The notes: generated by a model not told the origin, from the letters alone. A stretch of DNA of 64,000 nucleotides from Mycolicibacterium tokaiense (GCF_010725885.1 NZ_AP022600.1:3410001-3474000), one strand, 5' to 3'. Positions 26,801 to 34,867 are shown, counted from the stretch's first letter. Program-made: numbers and translations.

Positions 26801-29289
26801 GGACCACCCTCAACCAGGACGACGGCACCCTGGAGTTCACGGCGTTCACCGCCGCCGCCGACGGCGATCTGAAGTGGTACATCACCGCCACCGCCGAACT
26901 CAACATCCTGCCCGCGCCGCGCAGGCGCATCGGGACGAGCGCCGACGACGACACGGTGATCAGGCTGACCGGCGACGAGTTCTACGACCGAACCCAGGCG
27001 CTGGGCTTCGATTACGGCCCCGCCTTCCGGTCGGTGCGCAGCGTGGCCGCCGGACACGACTGGGCCCAGGCCGACATCAGCGTCCCGGCAGCCGTGGCCG
27101 ATGAGCTCGGGGAGCACCGATTTCACCCCGCGCTCATCGACGGCGCCTTCCACACCCTGTTCGGGGCGCCCTTCCTGGGGCAACAGGCCAGCAATGAACC
27201 CTTCCTGCCGACCGCGGTGCGGCACTGCGCGATCTACGGTGCACCACAACAGGAGATGACGGTCCGCGTCGACGTCCGCTCGGCGACCCGCGAGCAGGTG
27301 GTCAGCGACATCACGGTCACCGATCGGCACGGGACGGTGCTGGCTGTCATCGACGGTTTCGCGGTGCAGTCGCTTGCCACCTCGGCGCGCATGTCCGCAG
27401 AGCGCATCGACAAGGGCCTGTACCAAGTGATCTGGCGGCCGGCCGACACCCCGGACAGCACCGGTGAACCCGCCCACGGCTCCTGGCTGGTGCTGACCGA
27501 CGACACCGGAGTGGGCGCGCAGGTGGCGCAGCGGCTGCAGGGCCTCGGTGCCCGGGTGCACACGCTGGGCTACCGCGACGCCGCCCAGCTCGACGATCTG
27601 ATGGCCACCAGCGAGCTCGCCGGCGTCGTCGACTGCTGGCCGCTGGACATCACCGCCGAGTCCGACCACGGCAGGGGTGTCTTCGCCCTGCTAACGGTGG
27701 TGAAGACCATTGCGCAGCACAATCTCTCATCGACCAAGGTGTTCGTGCTCACCGCCGACACCCAACCCGTACCGGGTTCGGCGGTCACCGGGGTGGCCCA
27801 GGCGCCGCTGTGGGGTCTGGGCCGCGTCATCGGCCACCAGGAGTTCGCCGACCAGTGGGGTGGACTGATCGACGTCGACCTCACCGACGATCCGCAGCGG
27901 CTGGCCGAACGGATCAGCGCGCACCTGACCGGCGGCGGGGACGAAGACCAGGTCGCCCTGCGCGGCGAAGCCACCTATGTGCCGCGGCTGGCGTTGTGTA
28001 CGGGCCTGACGCGGCCGTTTCCCACCAAACTCGCCGCCGATGCCACCTACCTGGTGACCGGTGGCCTGGGCGCCCTCGGCCAGGTGGTGACCGGCTATCT
28101 GGCGCAGCGCGGCGCCCGGCACATCACCCTGCTCAGCCGCAGCGCACTGCCCCCGAGGCGGCAGTGGGCCACCCTGACCGAGGCCGATCCGCACCACCGC
28201 GCCGTCTCGATGATCCAGGCGGTGGAACGGCTGGGTGTACACGTCGAGACGGCCAGCGTCGATGTCGCCGACGCCACGCAGCTGCGCACCTGGCTGGAGG
28301 ATCACCACCGCGACGGAGGGCGCCGGATCCGGGGCGTGGTGCACGCCGCCGGAACGGTGGCCGATCAACTGCTGGTGAACATGAGCGAGGACGATTTCGC
28401 CGCGGTGCTGCGACCCAAGGTCCACGGCGCCCGGGCACTGCACGACGCCTTCGCCGACCGGGATCTGGACTTCTTCGTCCTGTTCGGCTCCGCCGGGTCC
28501 ACCATCGCGGCTCCGGGGCAGGGCAACTACGCCGCTGCCAACGCCTACCTCGACGCGCTGGCGAATCACCGCCGGGCCCAAGGCCTTCCGGCGCTCACCA
28601 TCGGCTGGGGCCCGTGGTCGGTGGGCATGGTCGAAGAACTGCATCTGGAAGATGTCTACGCCCGCCGCGGAATCGAACTGATCACCCCGGCGGTGGGAGC
28701 CCGCATCCTCGATCGCCTGATCAACCAGCCGGTGACCGATGTCGTTGCGATCACCGCGGACTGGAGCCGGGCGCGGCACGCCGGCCTCGGCGGCCGGTTG
28801 CCGCAGATGTTCGCCGAACTCGGCGCCGAGCCCACCGCCCCGGACGCCGCGGCGGGCTCGTCGCTGCTCGATGTCCTGGCCGCCACCCCGGAGGCTGAGC
28901 GCCCCGCGGTGATCACCGGGCAGGTCCGGGGTTTGGTGGCGTCGGTGTTCGACTGTGCGGTTCAGGACATCGAGCCCGACGACATCCTCGACGACATCGG
29001 ACTGGATTCCATGATGGCGATGGACTTCCGGGTGCGGATCAACACGATGTTCTCGATCGATCTGCCGGTGCTCGAGATTCTGCGCGGGGTCAGTGTGAAC
29101 TCGTTGTCAGAGCGCGTGCTGACCGAACTGCGCGCGATCCACGGCCAGGCGCCGGCCGCGTCGGAACCCGTCGAGGAGCCTGACGCCGAGCAGATGCTGG
29201 CGAACCTGTCCGAAGCCGAGTTGCGGGAACTGCTGGCCGAATTGGAGGCCGACCCCGCTGATCCGGACGCCGGGGCCAGGCAGACGTGA
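23848..29289 (+). CDS. Type I polyketide synthase, KS-AT-DH-KR-ACP
   Basis: Single-module multidomain synthase, 1813 residues, building a polyketide by decarboxylative condensation. Order: ketosynthase (about 10-435; Cys185 in VDTACSSS, His in EAHGTGTPVGD and NIGHLEAGAG), acyltransferase (about 545-850; Ser631 in GHSAGE; the specificity motif reads VPYH instead of HAFH or YASH), dehydratase (about 905-1190; His934 in LADHRIQG, Asp1098 in LIDGAFH), ketoreductase (about 1400-1580; TGGLGALG, Tyr1561) and acyl carrier protein (Ser1721 in GLDSMMAM). There is no enoylreductase or thioesterase. A charged C-terminal helix (LSEAELRELLAELEAD) follows. ATG 23848 is chosen; TTG 23812, overlapping the halogenase stop, is possible. 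GTGA overlap with the ABC ATPase gene. Confidence 0.93.
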   Translation: MTMHNHHHPRPPLAIVGVGCRLPGDVSSAQQFWDLLYTATDATSVVPETRWDAARYHDADPAKVGKIVTRRGGFLDEIDQFDPQFFGMSPREAHSLDPQQRLLLAASWEALEDGGIPAAELAGTDVGVFVGGFTLDYQLLQNLGRTSRYRFKAHSATGMMMTMLANRISYALDLRGPSMTVDTACSSSLVAVHLAAQSIWNGECHLALAGGVNVMIGPNTAIAESKSGFLSPEGRSKAFDDAADGYARGEGGAIVVIKPLEAALADGDHIYAQILGTAISQDGHTDGITVPSELAQEAAIRAALDRAGIDATEIGYVEAHGTGTPVGDPIEMRALAAALTADRDAGDPLLIGSVKTNIGHLEAGAGVAGLIKAAMVLEHGYIPANLHLRTPTRHVSLADLKLDIPAAGRPFPDRARRLAGVNSFGFGGTNAHVVLAEPPAPTPVPPPDSPPLPLAVLPISARSEEALVATAQNLAAHLDAHPEITLPDLAYTLGRRRSHLNHRFTAVATDIADARDQLQALADGGRLSIGRTGSASPKMAFVCTGMGPQWWGMCRGLLAEFPVFAASMERTDRELSRYADWSLLAELGADEAHSRMAETEIAQPANFAVQVALAEQLAEFGVVADAVIGHSAGEVAAHHLAGLLTFEQAVHVIYHRSRLQQRTSGRGRMLAVGVDAETLLQTLDPATRDEFGRRVSVAAINSPSAVTVAGEGAVLDDIARHCEQAGIFHRRLAVKVPYHTHYMDDIKADLMTAFEGLSSKAAARPLYSTVTGELLDGYQAGAAYWWQNTRATVLFEPALQRMLDDGYTHFLELGPHPVLAASILETAGTQKVSTLAAQRRDQDDTRTLLGCVGALYSHGCDLDWAALHPGGEAALVALPSYPWQTRRYWNETPEAAEALFYRPVHPLLGQPVSGVHPTWEAEISADSVAFLADHRIQGSVVVPGAVYLEMAMAAAAETYGSQHSVDNLVLHRAVILDSTCDPILRTTLNQDDGTLEFTAFTAAADGDLKWYITATAELNILPAPRRRIGTSADDDTVIRLTGDEFYDRTQALGFDYGPAFRSVRSVAAGHDWAQADISVPAAVADELGEHRFHPALIDGAFHTLFGAPFLGQQASNEPFLPTAVRHCAIYGAPQQEMTVRVDVRSATREQVVSDITVTDRHGTVLAVIDGFAVQSLATSARMSAERIDKGLYQVIWRPADTPDSTGEPAHGSWLVLTDDTGVGAQVAQRLQGLGARVHTLGYRDAAQLDDLMATSELAGVVDCWPLDITAESDHGRGVFALLTVVKTIAQHNLSSTKVFVLTADTQPVPGSAVTGVAQAPLWGLGRVIGHQEFADQWGGLIDVDLTDDPQRLAERISAHLTGGGDEDQVALRGEATYVPRLALCTGLTRPFPTKLAADATYLVTGGLGALGQVVTGYLAQRGARHITLLSRSALPPRRQWATLTEADPHHRAVSMIQAVERLGVHVETASVDVADATQLRTWLEDHHRDGGRRIRGVVHAAGTVADQLLVNMSEDDFAAVLRPKVHGARALHDAFADRDLDFFVLFGSAGSTIAAPGQGNYAAANAYLDALANHRRAQGLPALTIGWGPWSVGMVEELHLEDVYARRGIELITPAVGARILDRLINQPVTDVVAITADWSRARHAGLGGRLPQMFAELGAEPTAPDAAAGSSLLDVLAATPEAERPAVITGQVRGLVASVFDCAVQDIEPDDILDDIGLDSMMAMDFRVRINTMFSIDLPVLEILRGVSVNSLSERVLTELRAIHGQAPAASEPVEEPDAEQMLANLSEAELRELLAELEADPADPDAGARQT

Positions 29290-30122
29290 GCGCCGCAGTG
29301 CAGGTGCGGGGTCTGTCGAAGACCTACGGCTCCACGGTGGCGGTGCGGAACCTCGATCTCGAGGTCGCCTATGGCGAGATCTTCGCCATTCTGGGTCCCA
29401 ACGGGGCCGGCAAGTCGACCACCATCGAAATCCTGGAGGGCAACCGGCGGCGTGATTCCGGTCAGGTGACGGTCCTGGGGGAGGACCCTGCCGTCGCTGG
29501 GCGGACGTGGCGCACCCGCATCGGGATCGTGTTGCAGGAGGTCAGCGACGCAGGGATGCTGACCGTGCACGAAACGGTGCAGATGTTCACCCGGTGTTAC
29601 GGCCGCGCACGCGAACCCGCAGACGTCCTGGACCTGGTAGGCCTGGGGATGGTGGCGGGCTCGCGGGTGCGCGCGCTGTCCGGCGGCCAGCGTCGGCGTC
29701 TCGATGTTGCGCTCGGCATTGTGGGCTACCCGGAACTGGTGTTCCTGGACGAGCCCACCACCGGGTTCGACCCCGAGGCGCGGCGGCAGTTCTGGGATCT
29801 GATCAGGCTGATGGCCGCCGACGGCACCACCATCGTGCTCTCCACCCACTACCTGGAAGAGGCTGCGGCGCTGGCAGATCGGGTGGCCGTCGTCGCCGGT
29901 GGGCGCGTGGTGGCGGTGGACGCGCCGGCGAAGTTGACCGGTTACGCGGGTGCGGCGGCGACGGTGCGGTGGATGGACGGCGACACCCTGCGGGTGGAGC
30001 ACACCGATCACCCCACCGAGCTGATCCGCCATCACAGCCGCCACGGCAGGGAACTCGACCAGCTGACGGTGACGAGGCCGACGCTGGAGGATGCGTATCT
30101 GCACCTGATCGGGGCGGTGTGA
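29286..30122 (+). CDS. ABC exporter ATPase (DrrA-like)
   Basis: ATP-binding subunit of a two-gene drug/lipid exporter, 278 residues. Walker A is GPNGAGKST (about 38-46), the Q-loop IVLQEVSD, the signature LSGGQRRRLD, Walker B LVFLDEPTTG, and the switch histidine STHYLEE. The first part resembles DrrA/CcmA-type ATPases that pair with a separate ABC-2 permease. It starts with GTG overlapping the PKS stop by 4 bases and its own stop overlaps the permease GTG by 4 bases. It is likely to export the product of the synthase. Confidence 0.93.
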   Translation: MSAAVQVRGLSKTYGSTVAVRNLDLEVAYGEIFAILGPNGAGKSTTIEILEGNRRRDSGQVTVLGEDPAVAGRTWRTRIGIVLQEVSDAGMLTVHETVQMFTRCYGRAREPADVLDLVGLGMVAGSRVRALSGGQRRRLDVALGIVGYPELVFLDEPTTGFDPEARRQFWDLIRLMAADGTTIVLSTHYLEEAAALADRVAVVAGGRVVAVDAPAKLTGYAGAAATVRWMDGDTLRVEHTDHPTELIRHHSRHGRELDQLTVTRPTLEDAYLHLIGAV

Positions 30123-30940
30123 CCACAGCCCAGCCGGCCCCGCGGGTTCCGCCCTCGGCGGTGCGGATCGGATTGTCGCGGGTGATACCGGAATTGAAGA
30201 TGTTCTACCGCCGGCCGGAGCAGGTGGCGCTGACGTTCTCGATGCCGGCGGTGATCTGTGTGCTGCTGGGGTCCATCTTCACCGCGCAGGTTCCCGGGGC
30301 GCCGGTCAACACCGGGGCGGTGATCGCGGCCAGCATGTTGGCCTACGGCATCCTGTCGACGTCGTTCATCAACCTCGGAACCAGCATTGCCGCCGACCGC
30401 GACACCGGGGCGCTGCGGCGGTTGCGGGGGACGCCGGCGACGGCGACGTCCTACTTCATCGGCAAGATCCTGTTGGTGGCCATCGTCAGTGTGGCCGAAG
30501 CAGTAATCCTGCTGATGGTCGGCGTGTTTGTCTTCGATTTGCAGCTGCCGGCAACCGTTTTCGGCTGGTTCACCCTGGCCTGGGTGTTCGTCCTCGGCAT
30601 TGTCAGCTGCTCGCTGGTGGGCATCTTGATCAGCAATCTGGCCAGCAACGCGGTGTCGGCGGCCGTACTCACCAACGGGCCGGCTGTCGGGCTGCAGTTC
30701 GTCTCGGGCACCTACGTGCCGCTGATGCTCCTGCCCACCTGGATGCTGGTGATCGGGTCGGTGTTCCCGGTGAAGTGGATGGCGCAGGGCTTCCGGTCGG
30801 TGCTGTTGCCGCCGGAGATGGTGGCCTTCGAGCCGGCCGGCAGCTGGGAGCTCTGGCGGGTGTTCTTCGTCCTGCTCGCCTGGACCGTGGGCGGGTTGAT
30901 CGGGTGCCGCTCGGTGTTCCGCTGGTCTGACCGAAGGTAA
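30119..30940 (+). CDS. ABC-2 type permease (DrrB-like)
   Basis: Membrane subunit of the exporter, 273 residues with six predicted transmembrane segments (first at about 35-55, ALTFSMPAVICVLLGSIF; last near the C-terminus, VFFVLLAWTVGGLIG). The ABC-2 signature region RDTGALRRLRGTP lies at about 95-110. GTG 30119 gives the 4-base coupling with the ATPase; a longer open frame upstream is only the shadow of the ATPase gene. Its TAA is immediately followed by the OhrR operator, so the operon probably ends here. Confidence 0.9.
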   Translation: MTTAQPAPRVPPSAVRIGLSRVIPELKMFYRRPEQVALTFSMPAVICVLLGSIFTAQVPGAPVNTGAVIAASMLAYGILSTSFINLGTSIAADRDTGALRRLRGTPATATSYFIGKILLVAIVSVAEAVILLMVGVFVFDLQLPATVFGWFTLAWVFVLGIVSCSLVGILISNLASNAVSAAVLTNGPAVGLQFVSGTYVPLMLLPTWMLVIGSVFPVKWMAQGFRSVLLPPEMVAFEPAGSWELWRVFFVLLAWTVGGLIGCRSVFRWSDRR

Positions 30941-30942
30941 AG

Positions 30943-30977
30943 ATTGTGCACAATTCAATTGTGCTAAGCTCATCGGT
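30943..30977 (+). promoter_or_regulatory. ohrR operator and leaderless promoter
   Basis: GCACAATTCAATTGTGC (30948-30964) is a perfect inverted repeat and overlaps a second perfect palindrome, ATTGTGCACAAT (30943-30954). TAAGCT (30965-30970) is a -10 placed 7 bases before GTG 30978. The AATTGTGC/ACAATT half-sites resemble known OhrR boxes, so autoregulation is likely. Confidence 0.75.
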
Positions 30978-31430
30978 GTGGCGGCTCTCCGGCTCGGCGA
31001 CCATCTGTGTTTTGCGTTGTACGCGGCGTCGCGCGCGGTGGCTGCCGCCTACCGCCCGTTGCTGACCGAGTTCGGTATCACCTATCCCCAGTACCTGGTG
31101 CTCGTCGTGCTGCGCGAGGACGGGGCGATGAGCGTGCGAGAACTGGGGGAGCGGCTCCAACTGGATTCCGGCACTCTCTCTCCGCTGCTGAAGCGGATGG
31201 AGTCCGCCGGACTGCTGGTGCGGCAACGCTCCGAACTCGACGAGCGGTCAGTGCACGTCGACCTCACCGACGCCGGCCGCCAGTTGGAGGTCACGGTGCG
31301 GTGCGTGCCGCAGCGGCTCGCCGAGCTCGTCGGTGATTCGGGCTGGACCGAGGCAGACGTCGTCGCGCTGCGCGACGACGTCAACAAGCTCACCGCGCTG
31401 GTGCGTCACAGCGACAACCCCGATCAGTAG
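30978..31430 (+). CDS. ohrR: OhrR, MarR-family organic peroxide sensor
   Basis: Winged-helix repressor of the MarR family, 150 residues, that releases DNA when oxidised by organic hydroperoxides. The reactive cysteine of OhrR corresponds to Cys11 in DHLCFALYAASRA. The DNA-binding part is MSVRELGERLQLDSGTLSPLL and the wing RQRSELDERSVHV. The start is GTG with a leaderless -10. The ohr gene follows after 30 bases and is the typical target. Confidence 0.92.
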   Translation: MAALRLGDHLCFALYAASRAVAAAYRPLLTEFGITYPQYLVLVVLREDGAMSVRELGERLQLDSGTLSPLLKRMESAGLLVRQRSELDERSVHVDLTDAGRQLEVTVRCVPQRLAELVGDSGWTEADVVALRDDVNKLTALVRHSDNPDQ

Positions 31431-31460
31431 CACCCCATCGAATCGAAAGGAATCACCGAT

Positions 31461-31883
31461 ATGAACACCCTCTACACCGCCGAAGCCCTGGCCACCGGCG
31501 ACGGCCGGGACGGCCACGCCACCACCTCCGACGGCAAGGTCGACCTGGACCTGTCCATCCCGAAAGAGATGGGCGGCACAGGCACCGGCACCAACCCGGA
31601 GCAGCTGTTCGCCATCGGCTATGCCGCCTGCTACCACTCCGCGCTGCGGCTGGTGGCCCGCGAAGCCAAGGCTGATGTGAGCGATTCCGCCGTGGGCGCC
31701 AAGGTCAAGCTCGGCAACCTCGACGGCGGTGGCTTCGGCCTCGCCGTCGAACTGGAGATCACCCTGCCGCACGTCGACCACGACGCCGCCGCCGAACTCG
31801 CGGAGAAGGCGCACCAGGTTTGCCCGTACTCCAACGCCACCCGAGGCAACATCGAGGTGACGCTGACGGTCACCGACGACTAG
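31461..31883 (+). CDS. ohr: Ohr organic hydroperoxide reductase
   Basis: Thiol-dependent peroxidase of the Ohr/OsmC family, 140 residues, reducing organic and lipid hydroperoxides. The two catalytic cysteines are Cys57 in YAACYHSAL and Cys121 in HQVCPYSNATRGN; EQLFAIGYA is also conserved. AAAGGA lies about 9 bases before ATG. It is co-transcribed with ohrR. Its stop overlaps the stop of the convergent iunH gene. Confidence 0.95.
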   Translation: MNTLYTAEALATGDGRDGHATTSDGKVDLDLSIPKEMGGTGTGTNPEQLFAIGYAACYHSALRLVAREAKADVSDSAVGAKVKLGNLDGGGFGLAVELEITLPHVDHDAAAELAEKAHQVCPYSNATRGNIEVTLTVTDD

Positions 31884-32941
31884 ACGAGCCCGCGGGCGTA
31901 GCGGCCCACCCGGTCGGTGAACCGTTCGAAGAACACCGCCGGGTCGACGTCCACCCCGATCAGGGCGTTGGGGCCGCGACCCCAGATCCCGGTCCAGTCG
32001 GCGACCGTCATCCCGCGGGTCAGGGTGCCCGTCAGTTCCACATCCACCGTCGCCGCCGCGGTCCGCACCAGGTCCGGCTCCAGTGCCACCGCGGCGGCCA
32101 GCGGGTCGTGGACGTGCGCCAGGTAACCCTCGCCCTGGTCGTAGTGGAACTCGAAGTAGAAACGCATGGCGTCCTCGAGCACCCGGATCACCGGGTTCGC
32201 CGCGTCCGAGCGGGTACCTCGGGAGTCGAGCACACTCATGGTCACCGTCGGCGAACCCGCGGCGGCCGCCAACCGGGCCAGCCCGGTCGGGGTCATGGCC
32301 ACCCGTTCGGTCAGGTTGAGCCCCAACACGATCGGCAGATGGGACGGGGTGTCCAGGCCCCACGCGGCACCCCAGCCGGCGAACACCTCGGCAGCGGCCT
32401 CGGGGTCCACGGCGATGTTCCACTCCGAGACGGGAGTGGTGTTGCCCTTGTATCCGAACGCCCCGCCCATGATCACCAGCCGCCGCAGCAGCCGCGGCAG
32501 GGCCGGCTCCAGGCGCAGTGCCAGCGCCAGGTTGGTCAGCGGTCCACATGCCAACGCCACCAACTCACCCGGGTGGTCGTGGGCGGCCTGCACCCACGCG
32601 GCGGCCGCGTCGTGGTCGGTGAGCCGGCGCTCGGTCGCGGGCAGTTCGGCGTAGCCCAGGCCCGAGGGCCCGTGGGTGTCCTCGGCGGTGCGCAGCGGGA
32701 TCACCAGCGGCTGCGGTGCACCCGCCGACACCGGGATGTCCGGGGCGCCGCACAGTTCCAGCAGCCCGAGGTTGTTGACGCACACCTGCTCCATCGGCAC
32801 GTTGCCGCCTGTGGAGGCGATGCCCACGATCTGCGCGTCGTCGCTGGCCAACAGGTAGGCCAGCGCCATCGCATCGTCGACGCCGGTGTCGACGTCGACG
32901 AAAACCGGGATGCGCGCTACCGATTCAGCCGCCGTCGTCAT
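31880..32941 (-). CDS. iunH: Inosine/uridine-preferring nucleoside hydrolase
   Basis: Splits ribonucleosides into base and ribose for salvage (Rv3393 family), 353 residues; the M. tuberculosis protein is about 308. The Ca2+-binding motif is VDVDTGVDDAMA near residue 14-25; IMGGAF and EWNIAVDPEAA are the other family signatures, and HVHDPLAAAV carries the conserved His-Asp. ATG 32941 fits a leaderless -10 (TAGGGT) on the minus strand; an upstream in-frame start would add 16 residues. It converges with ohr, the stops overlapping by 4 bases. Confidence 0.93.
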   Translation of the reverse strand: MTTAAESVARIPVFVDVDTGVDDAMALAYLLASDDAQIVGIASTGGNVPMEQVCVNNLGLLELCGAPDIPVSAGAPQPLVIPLRTAEDTHGPSGLGYAELPATERRLTDHDAAAAWVQAAHDHPGELVALACGPLTNLALALRLEPALPRLLRRLVIMGGAFGYKGNTTPVSEWNIAVDPEAAAEVFAGWGAAWGLDTPSHLPIVLGLNLTERVAMTPTGLARLAAAAGSPTVTMSVLDSRGTRSDAANPVIRVLEDAMRFYFEFHYDQGEGYLAHVHDPLAAAVALEPDLVRTAAATVDVELTGTLTRGMTVADWTGIWGRGPNALIGVDVDPAVFFERFTDRVGRYARGLV

Positions 32942-32954
32942 GCCGCAGACCCTA
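32941..32954 (-). promoter_or_regulatory. iunH leaderless -10
   Basis: TAGGGT (32954-32949, minus strand) is 7 bases from the ATG at 32941. Confidence 0.5.
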
Positions 32955-32990
32955 ACGCAAGCCGGGGCCGTCAGCCGCGCACCAAACACC

Positions 32991-33050
32991 GCGAGCAGTG
33001 GCCAACTCGGGTGATCCGCGCCGCAGTCACCCGATTTGGCGTCTGCTCAC
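32991..33050 (+). repeat. 60-base palindromic element, copy C
   Basis: Same design and overall length as copies A and B: GAGCAG at 32993, the common core TCGGGTGAT on the left, and TCACCCGA…GCGTCTGCTC on the right; arms of about 22 bases with three mismatches. It lies between iunH and acrA1 and covers the acrA1 stop codon. In M. tuberculosis cmaA1 occupies this position, as I recall. Confidence 0.75.
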
Positions 33051-34867
33051 CAATGGATACCGGGCACCAACCGGGCCACCCGCTTCGCCGGCTTGGGCAC
33101 GCGGGTGCGGCGCCGAGACCGGGGCCGTGAGTCAATGACCGGCGCCGGCGCCGGCGACGGGGCGACACCGCGCGCCGCTGCGGAGTCCGGATAGCCGAGG
33201 TACAACTGGTGCAGCACCCGGCGCGACAGCTTGGGCAGCAGGTAGCGGCCGGCGTCGCCCAGGGTGCCCAGCGGGGTGTCGATCCGCACCGGCTTGTCGA
33301 CCAGTGCCCGAACCACCATCGCGGCGGCGTGCTCGGCGGTGATCGCGGGAACGGGATTCAGCCGGCTGGACGGCGCGATCATCGGCGTGCGTACCAGTGG
33401 CATGTGGATGGTCGTGAAGGTCACGTGGTCCGACAGCGTCTCGGCTGCCACCACTTCCGCGAAGGCGTCAAGTGCGGCCTTGGTCGGTACATAGGCCGAG
33501 TACCGCGGCGAGCTGGCCTGCACACCTGCGCTGGACACGTTGACGACATGGCCGAAACGGCGCCGCTGCCAGTGCGGCAGCAATGCCAGCACCATCCGCA
33601 CCGCGCCGAAGTAGTTGACCGCCATCACCCGCTCGTAGTCGTGGAAGCGGTCGGTGGACGCTCCGATAGAGCGCCTGATGGACCGGCCGGCGTTGTTCAC
33701 GAGGTAGTCGACGTGGCCGAAGCGGTCGAGGATCTCGGTGACGGTGTGCTGCACGGAATCTGCGTCGGTGACATCGCAAGCGAAGGCATGGGCCTGTCCG
33801 CCGTCGGCTCGGATCTCGGCGATCAGCTCGTCGAGCGCGGCGCTGTTGCGGGCCAGGGCGAACACCGTGGCTCCGCGGGCGGCGACGGCGACGGCCGAGG
33901 CACGGCCGATGCCGCTGGAGGCGCCGGTGATGACGACGTGACGCCCCGCCAGCGGGTCACGGCTGCGGTGCTGAGCCCAGAAGGTCCACAATGCCGGTGC
34001 ATAGGTGCCGAAGGCGGGGGCCTCGATACCCGTGCCGCGCAACGCCTCCTGAGTGTGGTCGGCGGTGAACTCCGACGTCATGCCCACGGTGTCGAGCACC
34101 CCGGCCGGGATGCCGACCTGGGTCACGGCCATGTTCCGCCACACCTTCAATCTGCCCTGGGCGCCCAGCACCGGGCCGGCGACGGCATCGGGCATGGTCA
34201 CCGGACGGACCGGCAGCCCGGCCGCAGGCGCCAGGGCACGATAGAAGCCGCGAAGGCTCACCGACTCGGACGCGGTGAGGTGGAACGTCTGGCCGTCGTG
34301 CCCGTCGGCGTGCATCAGGGCCACCAGTGCGTCGGCGACATAGTCGACCGGCACCACGTTCATCCGACCCACCTGCGGTAGCGCCACCGGGGCGAACCAT
34401 GGCAGTGCCGTGAGCTTGGCCAGCAGGCCGAAGAGGTGGTGCAGGCCGCCGGTCGTGTCGATCTCACCGGTGCGGGAGTCGCCCACCACCACACCGGGCC
34501 GATAGATGCGAAAGCGCAGGCCGGGGGTCTGGCGCACCCGCCGCTCGGCGTCGAACCTGTTCTGCTGGAACGGAGTCGGTAGATCCTGCCCCACGTCGAA
34601 GTCGTCCTCGGTGAACGTCCCGGCGAAGTTGCCCGCTACCGCGATCGAGGACACGAGATGCAGCGTCGCCCCCCACCGAAGGGTGAGTTCGATCAGCGCG
34701 CCGAGGTCGTCGTCGGTCCCGCAGTGCACCACGTGATCGACGACGAGGCCGTCCAGATCCGCGGGTGGAGGCGACACCTGGATGTCGGCGTCAGGGTCGT
34801 TCAGGTGGATCCGGTCCGCGATGTACCGGGCCAAGAACCCGGTACCGCAGGTAACGATATACTGCAT
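33047..34867 (-). CDS. acrA1: AcrA1-like fatty acyl-CoA reductase, two SDR-type domains
   Basis: Two-domain NAD(P)-dependent protein (Rv3391 family), probably reducing fatty acyl-CoA to aldehyde/alcohol for wax-type lipids. The C-terminal SDR domain (about 310-540) is complete: VITGASSGIG, NNAGRS, and SSAGVQASSPRYSAYVPTKAA. The N-terminal extended-SDR domain looks eroded: its glycine motif reads TCGTGFLA rather than TGGTGFIG, and at 606 residues the protein is about 45 shorter than the M. tuberculosis one, the gap falling between the first strand and VVDHVVHC. LHLVSSIAVAGNFAG and RIYRPGVVVGDSRTG remain. The basic tail may contact membranes. Confidence 0.85.
   Translation of the reverse strand: MQYIVTCGTGFLARYIADRIHLNDPDADIQVSPPPADLDGLVVDHVVHCGTDDDLGALIELTLRWGATLHLVSSIAVAGNFAGTFTEDDFDVGQDLPTPFQQNRFDAERRVRQTPGLRFRIYRPGVVVGDSRTGEIDTTGGLHHLFGLLAKLTALPWFAPVALPQVGRMNVVPVDYVADALVALMHADGHDGQTFHLTASESVSLRGFYRALAPAAGLPVRPVTMPDAVAGPVLGAQGRLKVWRNMAVTQVGIPAGVLDTVGMTSEFTADHTQEALRGTGIEAPAFGTYAPALWTFWAQHRSRDPLAGRHVVITGASSGIGRASAVAVAARGATVFALARNSAALDELIAEIRADGGQAHAFACDVTDADSVQHTVTEILDRFGHVDYLVNNAGRSIRRSIGASTDRFHDYERVMAVNYFGAVRMVLALLPHWQRRRFGHVVNVSSAGVQASSPRYSAYVPTKAALDAFAEVVAAETLSDHVTFTTIHMPLVRTPMIAPSSRLNPVPAITAEHAAAMVVRALVDKPVRIDTPLGTLGDAGRYLLPKLSRRVLHQLYLGYPDSAAARGVAPSPAPAPVIDSRPRSRRRTRVPKPAKRVARLVPGIHW

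Noticed and set aside
23737..27669. 1310-codon open frame on the minus strand, antisense to the halogenase and PKS genes
   Set aside because: It mirrors the third-base GC bias of the PKS gene; the His/Gln/Gly/Arg-rich translation has no domain or signal.
29507..30118. Extension of the ABC permease frame through the ATPase gene
   Set aside because: Shadow of the ATPase gene; the 4-base GTGA overlap at 30119 gives a natural start.
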